Origin: Bacteroidales bacterium UBA1223
GTDB lineage: Bacteria > Bacteroidota > Bacteroidia > Bacteroidales > P3
DNA: 9,688 nt
Assembly (NCBI GenBank): GCA_002309155.1
Contig: DBXB01000037.1
Location: 1,338 to 11,025 of the forward strand
Reading direction: 5' to 3'
Shown here piece after piece: positions 1-4,937 of this stretch. The first letter of the stretch is position 1, and each line of letters opens with the position of its first letter. The notes below the pieces were generated by a model. That model did no database searches. It had not been told where the DNA came from and saw only the letters and a program-made list of their open reading frames with translations. The position numbers were made by a program, and so were the translations under genes.

Positions 1-47
1 ACCATGCCGAGATGACCGGCGACATAAATCTTGCTGTCCTTATTCAT
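1..47 (-). CDS. fcl: GDP-L-fucose synthase, N-terminal fragment (partial at window edge)
   Basis: Only the first 15 full codons lie in the window. They read MNKDSKIYVAGHLGMV (the last residue from a split codon), matching the start of GDP-L-fucose synthase (GDP-4-keto-6-deoxymannose epimerase-reductase), whose Rossmann GxxGxxG segment normally begins KIYVAGHRGMVG. Here Leu replaces the usual Arg. The reading frame overlaps the gmd stop codon by 8 bp. Three in-frame ATGs lie in a row at 53, 50 and 47; I chose 47 because it gives the usual N-terminus, but the others cannot be excluded. The gene acts directly after Gmd in cytoplasmic GDP-L-fucose synthesis, so the gmd-fcl order and overlap support the call. 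The rest of the protein is outside the window. Confidence 0.85.
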   Translation of the reverse strand, partial: MNKDSKIYVAGHLGM

Positions 48-1122
48 CATCATCAATCTTCATGTGCATTCTGCGAATTTTCCTCATATCATGTCTGACC
101 ATGATTGACACCAAATCCTCGAAGCTGGTCTTCTGCGGGTTCCATCCAAGAGAAGCTTTGGCTTTGGAGGGGTCGCCCAGCAGTTGGTCAACCTCCGCCG
201 GACGGTAATATTTCGGGTCGACCTCCACAAGGACTCTGCCACTCTTCTTGTCAATGCCTTTCTCATCCACACCTTCGCCTTCCCATCTCAGTTCGATACC
301 CACCTCCTTGAATGCCAACTCACAGAACTCACGCACAGAGTGGTTCTGACCCGTGGCGATGACATAGTCGTCGGGTTTCTCCTGCTGAAGAATCAGCCAC
401 ATACATTCCACATAATCCTTGGCATAGCCCCAGTCACGGAGAGCGTTGAGGTTGCCCAGATAGAGTTTATCCTGATAGCCTTGTGCAATACGGGAGACTG
501 CCATAGTTATCTTTCGGGTAACGAAGGTCTCACCTCGGCGTTCACTCTCGTGGTTGAAGAGGATGCCGTTGCAGCAATACATACCGTAACTCTCACGGTA
601 GTTCTTCATAATCCAGAATCCATAGAGTTTCGACACACCGTAAGGCGAGCGAGGATAGAACGGTGTCGTCTCTTTCTGAGGCACCTCCTGGACGAGTCCG
701 TAGAGTTCGGAGGTGGAAGCCTGATAGATGCGGCATGAATGGGTGAGACCGACCATGCGTACAGCCTCAAGCAGACGAAGAGTCCCGTCGGCATTGGTAT
801 CTGTGGTGAACTCGGGCACATCGAAACTGACTTTCACATGGCTCTGGGCGGCAAGATTATAAATCTCGTCGGGTTTGACCTCGGTAATGATGCGTATCAG
901 CGAGCTGCTGTCGGTCATGTCGCCCCAATGGAGGTTGACGAGTCTGCGCTGTTTCATGTCACGCACCCACTCGTCGAGATAGAGATGCTCGATACGACCT
1001 GTATTGAAAGAGGAGCTACGGCGCAGTATGCCGTGGACTTCATAGCCTTTATCTATAAGGAATTCAGCCAAAAATGAGCCGTCCTGACCTGTAATACCCG
1101 TAATTAATGCTTTCTTAGCCAT
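40..1122 (-). CDS. gmd: GDP-mannose 4,6-dehydratase
   Basis: Cytoplasmic SDR-family enzyme that converts GDP-D-mannose to GDP-4-keto-6-deoxy-D-mannose, the first step toward GDP-L-fucose. The 360-residue length is normal for the family. Visible features are the NADP-binding GxxGxxG motif (GITGQDG, residues 9-15), the STSE segment (136-139) and the catalytic pair Y161-xxx-K165 in SPYGVSK. The block NHESERRGETFVTRKI (190-205) is characteristic of Gmd. The start at 1122 is a clean ATG just downstream of a TAnnTTTG promoter box. The 3' end overlaps the fcl start, so the two are translated as an operon. The gene appears intact. Bacteroidales use GDP-fucose for capsule and glycoprotein fucosylation; which glycan is served here cannot be seen. 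Confidence 0.97.
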   Translation of the reverse strand: MAKKALITGITGQDGSFLAEFLIDKGYEVHGILRRSSSFNTGRIEHLYLDEWVRDMKQRRLVNLHWGDMTDSSSLIRIITEVKPDEIYNLAAQSHVKVSFDVPEFTTDTNADGTLRLLEAVRMVGLTHSCRIYQASTSELYGLVQEVPQKETTPFYPRSPYGVSKLYGFWIMKNYRESYGMYCCNGILFNHESERRGETFVTRKITMAVSRIAQGYQDKLYLGNLNALRDWGYAKDYVECMWLILQQEKPDDYVIATGQNHSVREFCELAFKEVGIELRWEGEGVDEKGIDKKSGRVLVEVDPKYYRPAEVDQLLGDPSKAKASLGWNPQKTSFEDLVSIMVRHDMRKIRRMHMKIDDDE

Positions 1123-1150
1123 ACGAAAAGAATTATGGATTATCCAATTG

Positions 1151-1158
1151 CAAAGTTA
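1151..1158 (-). promoter_or_regulatory. Bacteroidetes-type -7 box of the gmd-fcl promoter
   Basis: On the minus strand this reads TAACTTTG, a full match to the TAnnTTTG box used by the primary Bacteroidetes sigma factor. It lies about 28 bp upstream of the gmd ATG, leaving a short leader. I do not see a convincing TTTG -33 element at the usual distance. Confidence 0.6.
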
Positions 1159-1292
1159 CACCAATTATTTGGATTTACACATTTAGAGATAAATAATTTT
1201 TAACGCAGATTTTTAGGTATCACATTCAGCAAGACAGTAAAGGTATGATTTATTGCAAATTATTTATCGCAGAATAAGAATCATTATTAATT

Positions 1293-1320
1293 ATTGTAAG
1301 ATATCCCGCCGTTATTCGTT
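1293..1320 (+). promoter_or_regulatory. Candidate ECF-type promoter upstream of the sigma gene (site A)
   Basis: The 15-mer ATTGTAAGATATCCC (1293-1307) is followed by CGTT at 1317-1320. The core TGTAA and the CGT are 17 bp apart. A 14-of-15 match with the same 17-bp spacing to CGTC occurs ahead of the barrel gene at 3072-3099. A conserved -35-like block plus a CGT -10 core is the usual form of ECF sigma promoters. If used, it would give the sigma mRNA a leader of about 180 nt containing the repeats at 1366-1496. The function is inferred from the matched pair. Confidence 0.5.
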
Positions 1321-1365
1321 AATAATACAGCCAAGAAAAAGTAAAATAATAAGGTAAAATGAGAT

Positions 1366-1496
1366 GGAGTTAAGGGGAGTTAAAGGAAGTTAAGGGACAT
1401 ATGATTTCGATTATTCGATTATACGATTAAACGATTAGTCAGGTCACGGGTCACGATTTTCTTCCCATTGTTTTACTTTATTTTTTAATCGTTACT
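1366..1496 (+). repeat. Composite intergenic repeat R1 (10-bp array plus 8-bp array)
   Basis: This fills the second half of the gene-free stretch 1123-1506. It has three 10-bp units of the type GGAGTTAAGG (1366-1395), then four 8-bp units of the type CGATTAAA (1408-1439), then a tail ending ATCGTTACT just before the sigma gene. Nearly the whole block recurs in the same orientation at 4410-4539, with an uninterrupted identical run of 47 bp (1401-1447 equals 4445-4491). A related inverted block lies at 2951-3057. The first half of the gap (1123-1335) holds the gmd promoter and candidate site A and is otherwise AT-rich, with no gene that I can see. Confidence 0.85.
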
Positions 1497-1506
1497 AAGC
1501 ATCCCA

Positions 1507-2001
1507 ATGGATAATAAAGAATTCAAAGAAAAAATCATTCCTCTGCAGAGTGCGATGCAGTTACTTGCAGAGAGGATGCTGGGCGATGTCAACGACGCCG
1601 AGGACATTGTTCAGGATGTCTTTATGTCCATATGGGAACGTCGCAACGACCTTGACGGGCATCCCAACCCACAAGGTTACTGCATCCAGATGGTCAGGAA
1701 CCGCTGTATAGACTTGCTACGCAAACGGAAAAGGCACGATGAACATGCAGAGTCTATACGTCTCATGACTGACGAAGCAGTCATGATGGAAGTTGAGGAG
1801 ACCCAAGAAAAGTCGAGAATACTAAGAAGATTGCTCGGCGAACTACCCGACAGACAGCGACGGGCGATAGAAATGAAATATATTGAGGAATGTGATACTG
1901 AGAAGATGATGGATGCCCTCGGGATGAGCAGTAGCAATGTCTACACAACGATATCACGGGCACTGCAGACGCTTAGGGAAAAATTGAAAATTAAGAATTG
2001 A
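1507..2001 (+). CDS. ECF-subfamily RNA polymerase sigma factor
   Basis: This 164-residue protein has the two-domain layout of an ECF sigma factor that directs RNA polymerase to a small stress or envelope regulon. Sigma region 2 spans about residues 5-78, with the DAEDIVQDVFMSIWERR core at 30-46 and a basic end RKRKR. Region 4 spans about 103-160, with LPDRQRRAIEMKYIEE followed by a helix-turn-helix (MSSSNVYTTISRALQTLREKL). The ATG at 1507 fits the family length; no Shine-Dalgarno is visible, as usual in this phylum. It is followed on the same strand by a membrane protein gene and then by an exported barrel protein gene, the usual setting for a sigma/anti-sigma/target unit. I cannot assign it to a characterised ECF group by eye. 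Confidence 0.93.
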   Translation: MDNKEFKEKIIPLQSAMQLLAERMLGDVNDAEDIVQDVFMSIWERRNDLDGHPNPQGYCIQMVRNRCIDLLRKRKRHDEHAESIRLMTDEAVMMEVEETQEKSRILRRLLGELPDRQRRAIEMKYIEECDTEKMMDALGMSSSNVYTTISRALQTLREKLKIKN

Positions 2002-2017
2002 AATAACACACGCCCCC

Positions 2018-2051
2018 GCCCTTACGGGCACCCCCTCTAACTTAGAGGGGG
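2018..2051. repeat. Tandem palindromes between sigma and membrane-protein genes
   Basis: Two hairpins follow the sigma stop by 17 bp. The first has stem GCCC/GGGC around TTAC (2018-2029). The second has perfect 10-bp arms, CCCCCTCTAA at 2031-2040 and its complement at 2042-2051, around a single central base. The GC-rich arms contrast with the AT-rich surroundings. No T-run follows on either strand, so this is not a standard intrinsic terminator. It looks like a REP-type palindromic element and could slow polymerase or protect the sigma mRNA end. Confidence 0.65.
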
Positions 2052-2096
2052 AAATAATTGAAAATCGTGAATGGTGAATTGACAATACATTTAACC

Positions 2097-2160
2097 CATA
2101 TCAACTTATCAACATATCATCATATCAACAATTAAACAACTAAACAATTAAACAATTAAA
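2097..2160 (+). repeat. Eight-unit octamer tandem array ahead of the membrane-protein gene
   Basis: Eight units of exactly 8 bp run without a break: CATATCAA, CTTATCAA, CATATCAT, CATATCAA, CAATTAAA, CAACTAAA, CAATTAAA, CAATTAAA. The array ends 17 bp before the ATG at 2178. A 24-bp stretch at its left end (2096-2119) is the exact reverse complement of part of the array at 2884-2947, so the membrane-protein gene is bracketed by inverted repeats. Confidence 0.85.
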
Positions 2161-2177
2161 CATTCACCAGATAAATC

Positions 2178-2855
2178 ATGAATAGGAATTACGACATAGA
2201 AGAGTTGCTGGAAGCAGAAAAAAGAGTGCGCAAAGATTCAAAACGACAGCAGGAGCTGTGCGACATGGTAGACCAATGGGCCGCACAGGAGTCCAAACCA
2301 CGCCGCACCCCGCTATGGTTATGGGGCAGCATAGGCGCCGCCGCATGCTTTCTGATCCTCTTCTCCATCGGACTCAAGATGGCGCGACACGAAACCAGCA
2401 ACAAGCCAGATCAGACCATTGTGGCAAAGGCACAGCCAGCAAATGAGGCAAAGGAGACAGTCCTTGATGAGCCACTGACGGGACTCGACAACAGCAAAGT
2501 TAGTCAGCCAAAGAAGAGACAACACCACTATGCTCCCAAGCAACACATAGTTGAAGAGACTGCACCCGTCGAGAGTGAACCCCTACTTGCAGAAGTGAAT
2601 AGCCAGCATATAGAAGAAGCAGACGTTTCAAGCAACACAACAATAACCAACGAACAAGAGATACAGGAAGAGGAACAACCAGTTATCACAGAGGTCGCAC
2701 CCACTGTATACCAACGTTCATCCACAAAACTAGTAGCCAACAACCATTCCAAGTCGACCAACGCCGACAACTACAAGATTAAGAGAAAGAAATCAGAATT
2801 TTTTGACAACAAAGGGACAGGGACATACCTTGCGTTTGGGAATATTCCTTTCTAA
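2178..2855 (+). CDS. Single-pass inner-membrane protein, probable anti-sigma factor
   Basis: I do not recognise a named family. The 225-residue protein has a charged cytoplasmic N-terminus (1-44), one hydrophobic helix (about 45-67, LWLWGSIGAAACFLILFSIG) and a long, low-complexity, Glu/Gln/Thr-rich extracytoplasmic part (about 70-205). It ends in a basic stretch KIKRKK and a tail GTYLAFGNIPF. There is no HxxxCxxC zinc anti-sigma motif. The position directly after an ECF sigma gene, with a short cytoplasmic head and one membrane span, is what is expected of an anti-sigma factor. That role is inferred from context and topology, not from homology. It probably shares the sigma transcript despite the 176-bp repeat-filled gap. 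The extracytoplasmic part could contact the periplasm-exposed product of the next gene. Confidence 0.7.
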   Translation: MNRNYDIEELLEAEKRVRKDSKRQQELCDMVDQWAAQESKPRRTPLWLWGSIGAAACFLILFSIGLKMARHETSNKPDQTIVAKAQPANEAKETVLDEPLTGLDNSKVSQPKKRQHHYAPKQHIVEETAPVESEPLLAEVNSQHIEEADVSSNTTITNEQEIQEEEQPVITEVAPTVYQRSSTKLVANNHSKSTNADNYKIKRKKSEFFDNKGTGTYLAFGNIPF

Positions 2856-2883
2856 GTAACAATTCAATTGGGAAGAAGAAATG

Positions 2884-2947
2884 GTTGATATGTTGATAAG
2901 TTGATATGGTGATAAGACGTTAAGATGTTAAAATGTTAAGTTATTAA
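2884..2947 (-). repeat. Eight-unit octamer tandem array after the membrane-protein gene
   Basis: Eight in-phase 8-bp units: GTTGATAT, GTTGATAA, GTTGATAT, GGTGATAA, GACGTTAA, GATGTTAA, AATGTTAA, GTTATTAA. It has the same unit number and total length (64 bp) as the array at 2097-2160, in the opposite orientation. It begins 28 bp after the stop codon at 2855 and runs straight into the inverted composite repeat at 2951. Confidence 0.85.
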
Positions 2948-2950
2948 GTC

Positions 2951-3057
2951 GAATAATCTAAATCATTTGTCCCTTAACTTCCCTCAACTCCCCTTAACTC
3001 CCCTTAACTCCCCTTAACTCCCACTTTATCTCAATCTCTTTTCACCTTATCTTTTAC
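2951..3057 (-). repeat. Inverted composite repeat R2 (five 10-bp units)
   Basis: Read on the minus strand this resembles R1 and R3. It has five 10-bp units (CCCTTAACTC on the plus strand, 2971-3020), against three in the other copies. They are flanked on one side by GGGACAAATGATT and on the other by a purine-rich stretch that resembles 1335-1365 upstream of R1. The change in unit number points to slippage within the array. It sits directly upstream of the barrel-gene promoter candidate. Confidence 0.75.
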
Positions 3058-3071
3058 TTTCACTAAAAAAG

Positions 3072-3099
3072 ATTGTAAGATTTCCCTATCACAAACGTC
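3072..3099 (+). promoter_or_regulatory. Candidate ECF-type promoter of the barrel gene (site B)
   Basis: ATTGTAAGATTTCCC (3072-3086) plus CGTC (3096-3099) matches site A (1293-1320) in 14 of 15 bases, with the same 17-bp spacing between TGTAA and CGT. CGTC ends 27 bp before the ATG at 3127, leaving a plausible leader of about 20 nt. The match is on the plus strand at both places although the adjacent repeats R1 and R2 are inverted relative to each other, so it is not explained by the repeats. Regulation by the sigma factor of this module is inference. Confidence 0.55.
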
Positions 3100-3126
3100 A
3101 TATAGGCAGACAAAAGAAAAAGAACC

Positions 3127-4404
3127 ATGAAAGCAAAAACATTATTAGCGACACTGTTGTTAGCGACATTCTCCCTTTCATTACATGCACAAAACGAATA
3201 CCGCATCTCACAGTCGATATCCAACGAGATAAACGACATCACCATACGTCCAGGCTGGAACGTAGTGTTGAAGCAAGGAACCCATCCCTCGCTCACCATA
3301 GTTACCACCTGCCAGGCATTTTTTGACGACGGGACAGAACCTGAGGTCTGCACTATCAAGGAACAATCGCTCGAACTTCTGGAGAATACCACCATGCCTA
3401 AATCCACCGTCATCGAGATAGTGCTGTCAGTCCCCATAGAGTCTCTTTATGTCGGTCCTGGATCATCCCTCACGACAGACAATCTACGTTTTTCTGACGA
3501 CTGGAACAATATCGAGATCAGCGACAGCGCCATCGTCAGAGGAAAGAGCTGGCACAGCAACAGCTCATACGTAAAGGTTGGTTTCCACTCAGAGTTGACG
3601 CTTGACACACTGGAGGCGACAAAAAGACTAACTGTAATTTGTCGACCCTACTCCAAGTTTGAATGTCCTGCCGTAATCAGTCCTGACACCAAAATAAAGA
3701 AAGACAAGAGGAGCCTTGGCACCCCATTCCAGAGTGACAGTATCCAGAATATAAAGGTCAAGGAGACCAACAACAACTGGTGGCATCATATAGACGGAAT
3801 ATCATTAAGCGGAGGAATCTCAGCGCCGATACCCTTGTACATGAACAACAAAAGCGGCTCAGCATACAACCGCGGAGAGAGTTATCGAATCACACTGCAA
3901 GCAGGTTTCCTCAGACAATTAGAACTCACCCGACGACTCTCATTCAATCCAACGCTAAGATACGACTGGGAATGGCACCGCCTGCTCAACAATGTCGTCA
4001 CCGACGGCAACAGCCTCACCCTTACGGACACTCCTACAGCCGAACAACCGCAACAGCACATTCTCAGCCAATATGTAGGCATCAATCTAGGCTTCACCTA
4101 CGCCATTGGCAAGAAAGATAGAGAAAAGATATATCCATACCACATCAATTTTGGACTATCAGGCCTGTATAATATCAGCGGCCGTCTCGCCACTAGAACC
4201 ATGGGTACAGACAACCGATGGAACCGGACAAACGTGAAGACTGACATATTCAATCCATGGCAGATCCGTGCCAATGTCGGTATCGGCGGCGGACACCTCC
4301 TGGGAAGGTTTAATCTAAATCTCACATACGATCTACTTCCGACATTCCGAAGCGGAATAGGAGCAAAAGATATACGCACTTTCGGAGTCTCTATAAGCTT
4401 TTAA
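3127..4404 (+). CDS. Exported protein with GIN/DUF2807-like head and outer-membrane beta-barrel
   Basis: The 425-residue protein begins with a signal peptide (about 1-21, hydrophobic LLATLLLATFSLSLHA, likely cut before Q22). Residues about 25-185 form short repeated beta-strands (DITIRPGWNVVLKQG, LTIVTTCQ, IEIVLSVPIESLYVGPGS, NIEISDSAIVRG, YVKVGFHSELTLDTLEA), resembling the head_GIN/DUF2807 putative adhesin fold. A basic linker (188-215) leads to about 224-425, with alternating amphipathic strands and a last residue Phe in TFGVSISF, typical of an outer-membrane beta-barrel read by the BAM machinery. The ATG at 3127 follows an A/G-rich stretch. The promoter candidate at 3072 suggests control by the upstream sigma factor. 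The specific function is unknown; surface adhesion or envelope-stress reporting are possible. The domain call is by eye and moderately sure. Confidence 0.75.
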   Translation: MKAKTLLATLLLATFSLSLHAQNEYRISQSISNEINDITIRPGWNVVLKQGTHPSLTIVTTCQAFFDDGTEPEVCTIKEQSLELLENTTMPKSTVIEIVLSVPIESLYVGPGSSLTTDNLRFSDDWNNIEISDSAIVRGKSWHSNSSYVKVGFHSELTLDTLEATKRLTVICRPYSKFECPAVISPDTKIKKDKRSLGTPFQSDSIQNIKVKETNNNWWHHIDGISLSGGISAPIPLYMNNKSGSAYNRGESYRITLQAGFLRQLELTRRLSFNPTLRYDWEWHRLLNNVVTDGNSLTLTDTPTAEQPQQHILSQYVGINLGFTYAIGKKDREKIYPYHINFGLSGLYNISGRLATRTMGTDNRWNRTNVKTDIFNPWQIRANVGIGGGHLLGRFNLNLTYDLLPTFRSGIGAKDIRTFGVSISF

Positions 4405-4409
4405 TAAGT

Positions 4410-4539
4410 GGAGTTAAGGGAAGTTAAAGGGAGTTAAGGGACAAATGATTTCGATTATTCGATTATACGATTAAACGATTAGTCAGGTCACCGGTCACGA
4501 TTTTTTCCCATTGTTTTAATATCTATTTTAATCGTTACT
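4410..4539 (+). repeat. Composite intergenic repeat R3 (direct copy of R1)
   Basis: It starts 5 bp after the barrel-gene stop and repeats R1 (1366-1496) in the same orientation with only scattered differences, including a one-base indel in the T-rich part and a divergent stretch near the end. It contains three 10-bp units (4410-4439) and four 8-bp units (4452-4483). R1 and R3 bracket the three-gene sigma module at a distance of 3044 bp. The gap continues with a 16-bp stretch (4553-4568, TTTCACTAAAAAAGAT) identical to 3058-3073, then a hairpin and the tRNA promoter. Confidence 0.88.
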
Positions 4540-4568
4540 GAAAGCAGTCCAATTTCACTAAAAAAGAT

Positions 4569-4608
4569 GAGTCGCCACTTGGAAATGGTGTTTTCCAAGT
4601 GGCGACTC
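4569..4608. terminator. Perfect 17-bp hairpin downstream of the barrel gene
   Basis: Arms 4569-4585 and 4592-4608 (GAGTCGCCACTTGGAAA and its exact complement) surround a 6-nt loop. Just outside lies an A-run on the left and TTCATAAT on the right. It is the strongest hairpin in the window and sits 164 bp past the barrel-gene stop, so termination or mRNA 3'-end protection is plausible. The lack of a clear T-run means it could instead be a palindromic repeat element. Confidence 0.55.
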
Positions 4609-4708
4609 TTCATAATAAAACAGGAAAAGAACACCGATACAACAATGTGATACAAAACAAATTAAGTAAATCTCTCAGTAATCAAAATTCTTTTTTTGAC
4701 AAAAAACA

Positions 4709-4738
4709 TTTGTGATTTCAAAAATTTATGTACTTTTG
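4709..4738 (+). promoter_or_regulatory. Promoter of tRNA-Val (TTTG / TAnnTTTG)
   Basis: The -7 box TACTTTTG (4731-4738) matches TAnnTTTG, and a TTTG at 4709-4712 lies 18 bp upstream as a -33 element, close to the usual spacing. Transcription would start a few bases later, giving a leader of roughly 16 nt before the tRNA at 4761. Confidence 0.75.
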
Positions 4739-4760
4739 CACTCGCTTTTAAGGCAAAAAT

Positions 4761-4838
4761 GATCTGCTAGCTCAGTTGGTTTAGAGCGCTTGCTTGACAG
4801 GCAAGAGGTCACAAGTTCAAATCTTGTGCAGATCACCA
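4761..4838 (+). tRNA. tRNA-Val (anticodon GAC)
   Basis: The full cloverleaf can be drawn: acceptor GATCTGC/GCAGATC (4761-4767 with 4828-4834, all seven pairs), D-arm GCTC/GAGC, anticodon stem CTTGC/GCAAG with loop TTGACAG, variable loop AGGTC, T-arm ACAAG/CTTGT with loop TTCAAAT, discriminator A at 4835 and an encoded CCA at 4836-4838. The anticodon GAC (4796-4798) reads GUC and GUU valine codons. It is a single-gene unit with its own promoter and terminator. Confidence 0.97.
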
Positions 4839-4866
4839 AAGCAGTCCAAAACGGACTGCTTTTTTT
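4838..4866 (+). terminator. Intrinsic terminator of tRNA-Val
   Basis: The stem AAAGCAGTCC (4838-4847) pairs with GGACTGCTTT (4853-4862) around a 5-nt loop and runs into a T-tract through 4866. It begins at the last base of the encoded CCA, so termination is immediate. Confidence 0.93.
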
Positions 4867-4884
4867 ATAGACACACTCCTATGT

Positions 4885-4935
4885 GCGGACGAGCCGTCCG
4901 CGTTCCAATTATTGCGGACAAGTCGTCCGCGTTCC
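4885..4935. repeat. Two tandem 22-bp palindromic units
   Basis: Units 4885-4906 and 4914-4935 (29 bp apart) each form a hairpin with stem GCGGAC/GTCCGC followed by GTTCC. The two differences fall only in the loop (GAGCC versus AAGTC), so the stem is preserved. They lie between the tRNA terminator and the polyferredoxin stop at 4938, so on the minus strand they begin right after that gene and could stabilise or end its transcript. They look like a REP-type element. Confidence 0.75.
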
Positions 4936-4937
4936 GA

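Noticed and set aside
184..738. Long plus-strand open frame across gmd
   Set aside because: It lies antisense inside the intact gmd gene, has no recognisable domain and no promoter; it is a shadow of the gmd coding strand.
2097..2160. Tandem repeats as a CRISPR array
   Set aside because: The period is 8 bp with no spacers, no 25-40-bp repeat unit and no cas genes.
3063..3437. Minus-strand open frame over the barrel-gene start
   Set aside because: It overlaps the signal peptide coding region and promoter of the barrel gene; composition and lack of domain suggest a shadow frame.
1366..4539. Insertion sequence or transposon bounded by R1 and R3
   Set aside because: There is no transposase or integrase inside, the ends are direct rather than inverted repeats, and R2 shows the repeat also occurs internally. 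A repeat-bracketed cassette is the safer description.
4761..4838. tRNA gene as an integration site for a genomic island
   Set aside because: No integrase gene and no second copy of the tRNA 3' end was seen in the window.
4541..4847. Shared AAAGCAGTCC at 4541-4550 and in the tRNA terminator (4838-4847) as an attachment site pair
   Set aside because: Only 10 bp match and the second copy is explained as a terminator arm; chance is the simpler reading.
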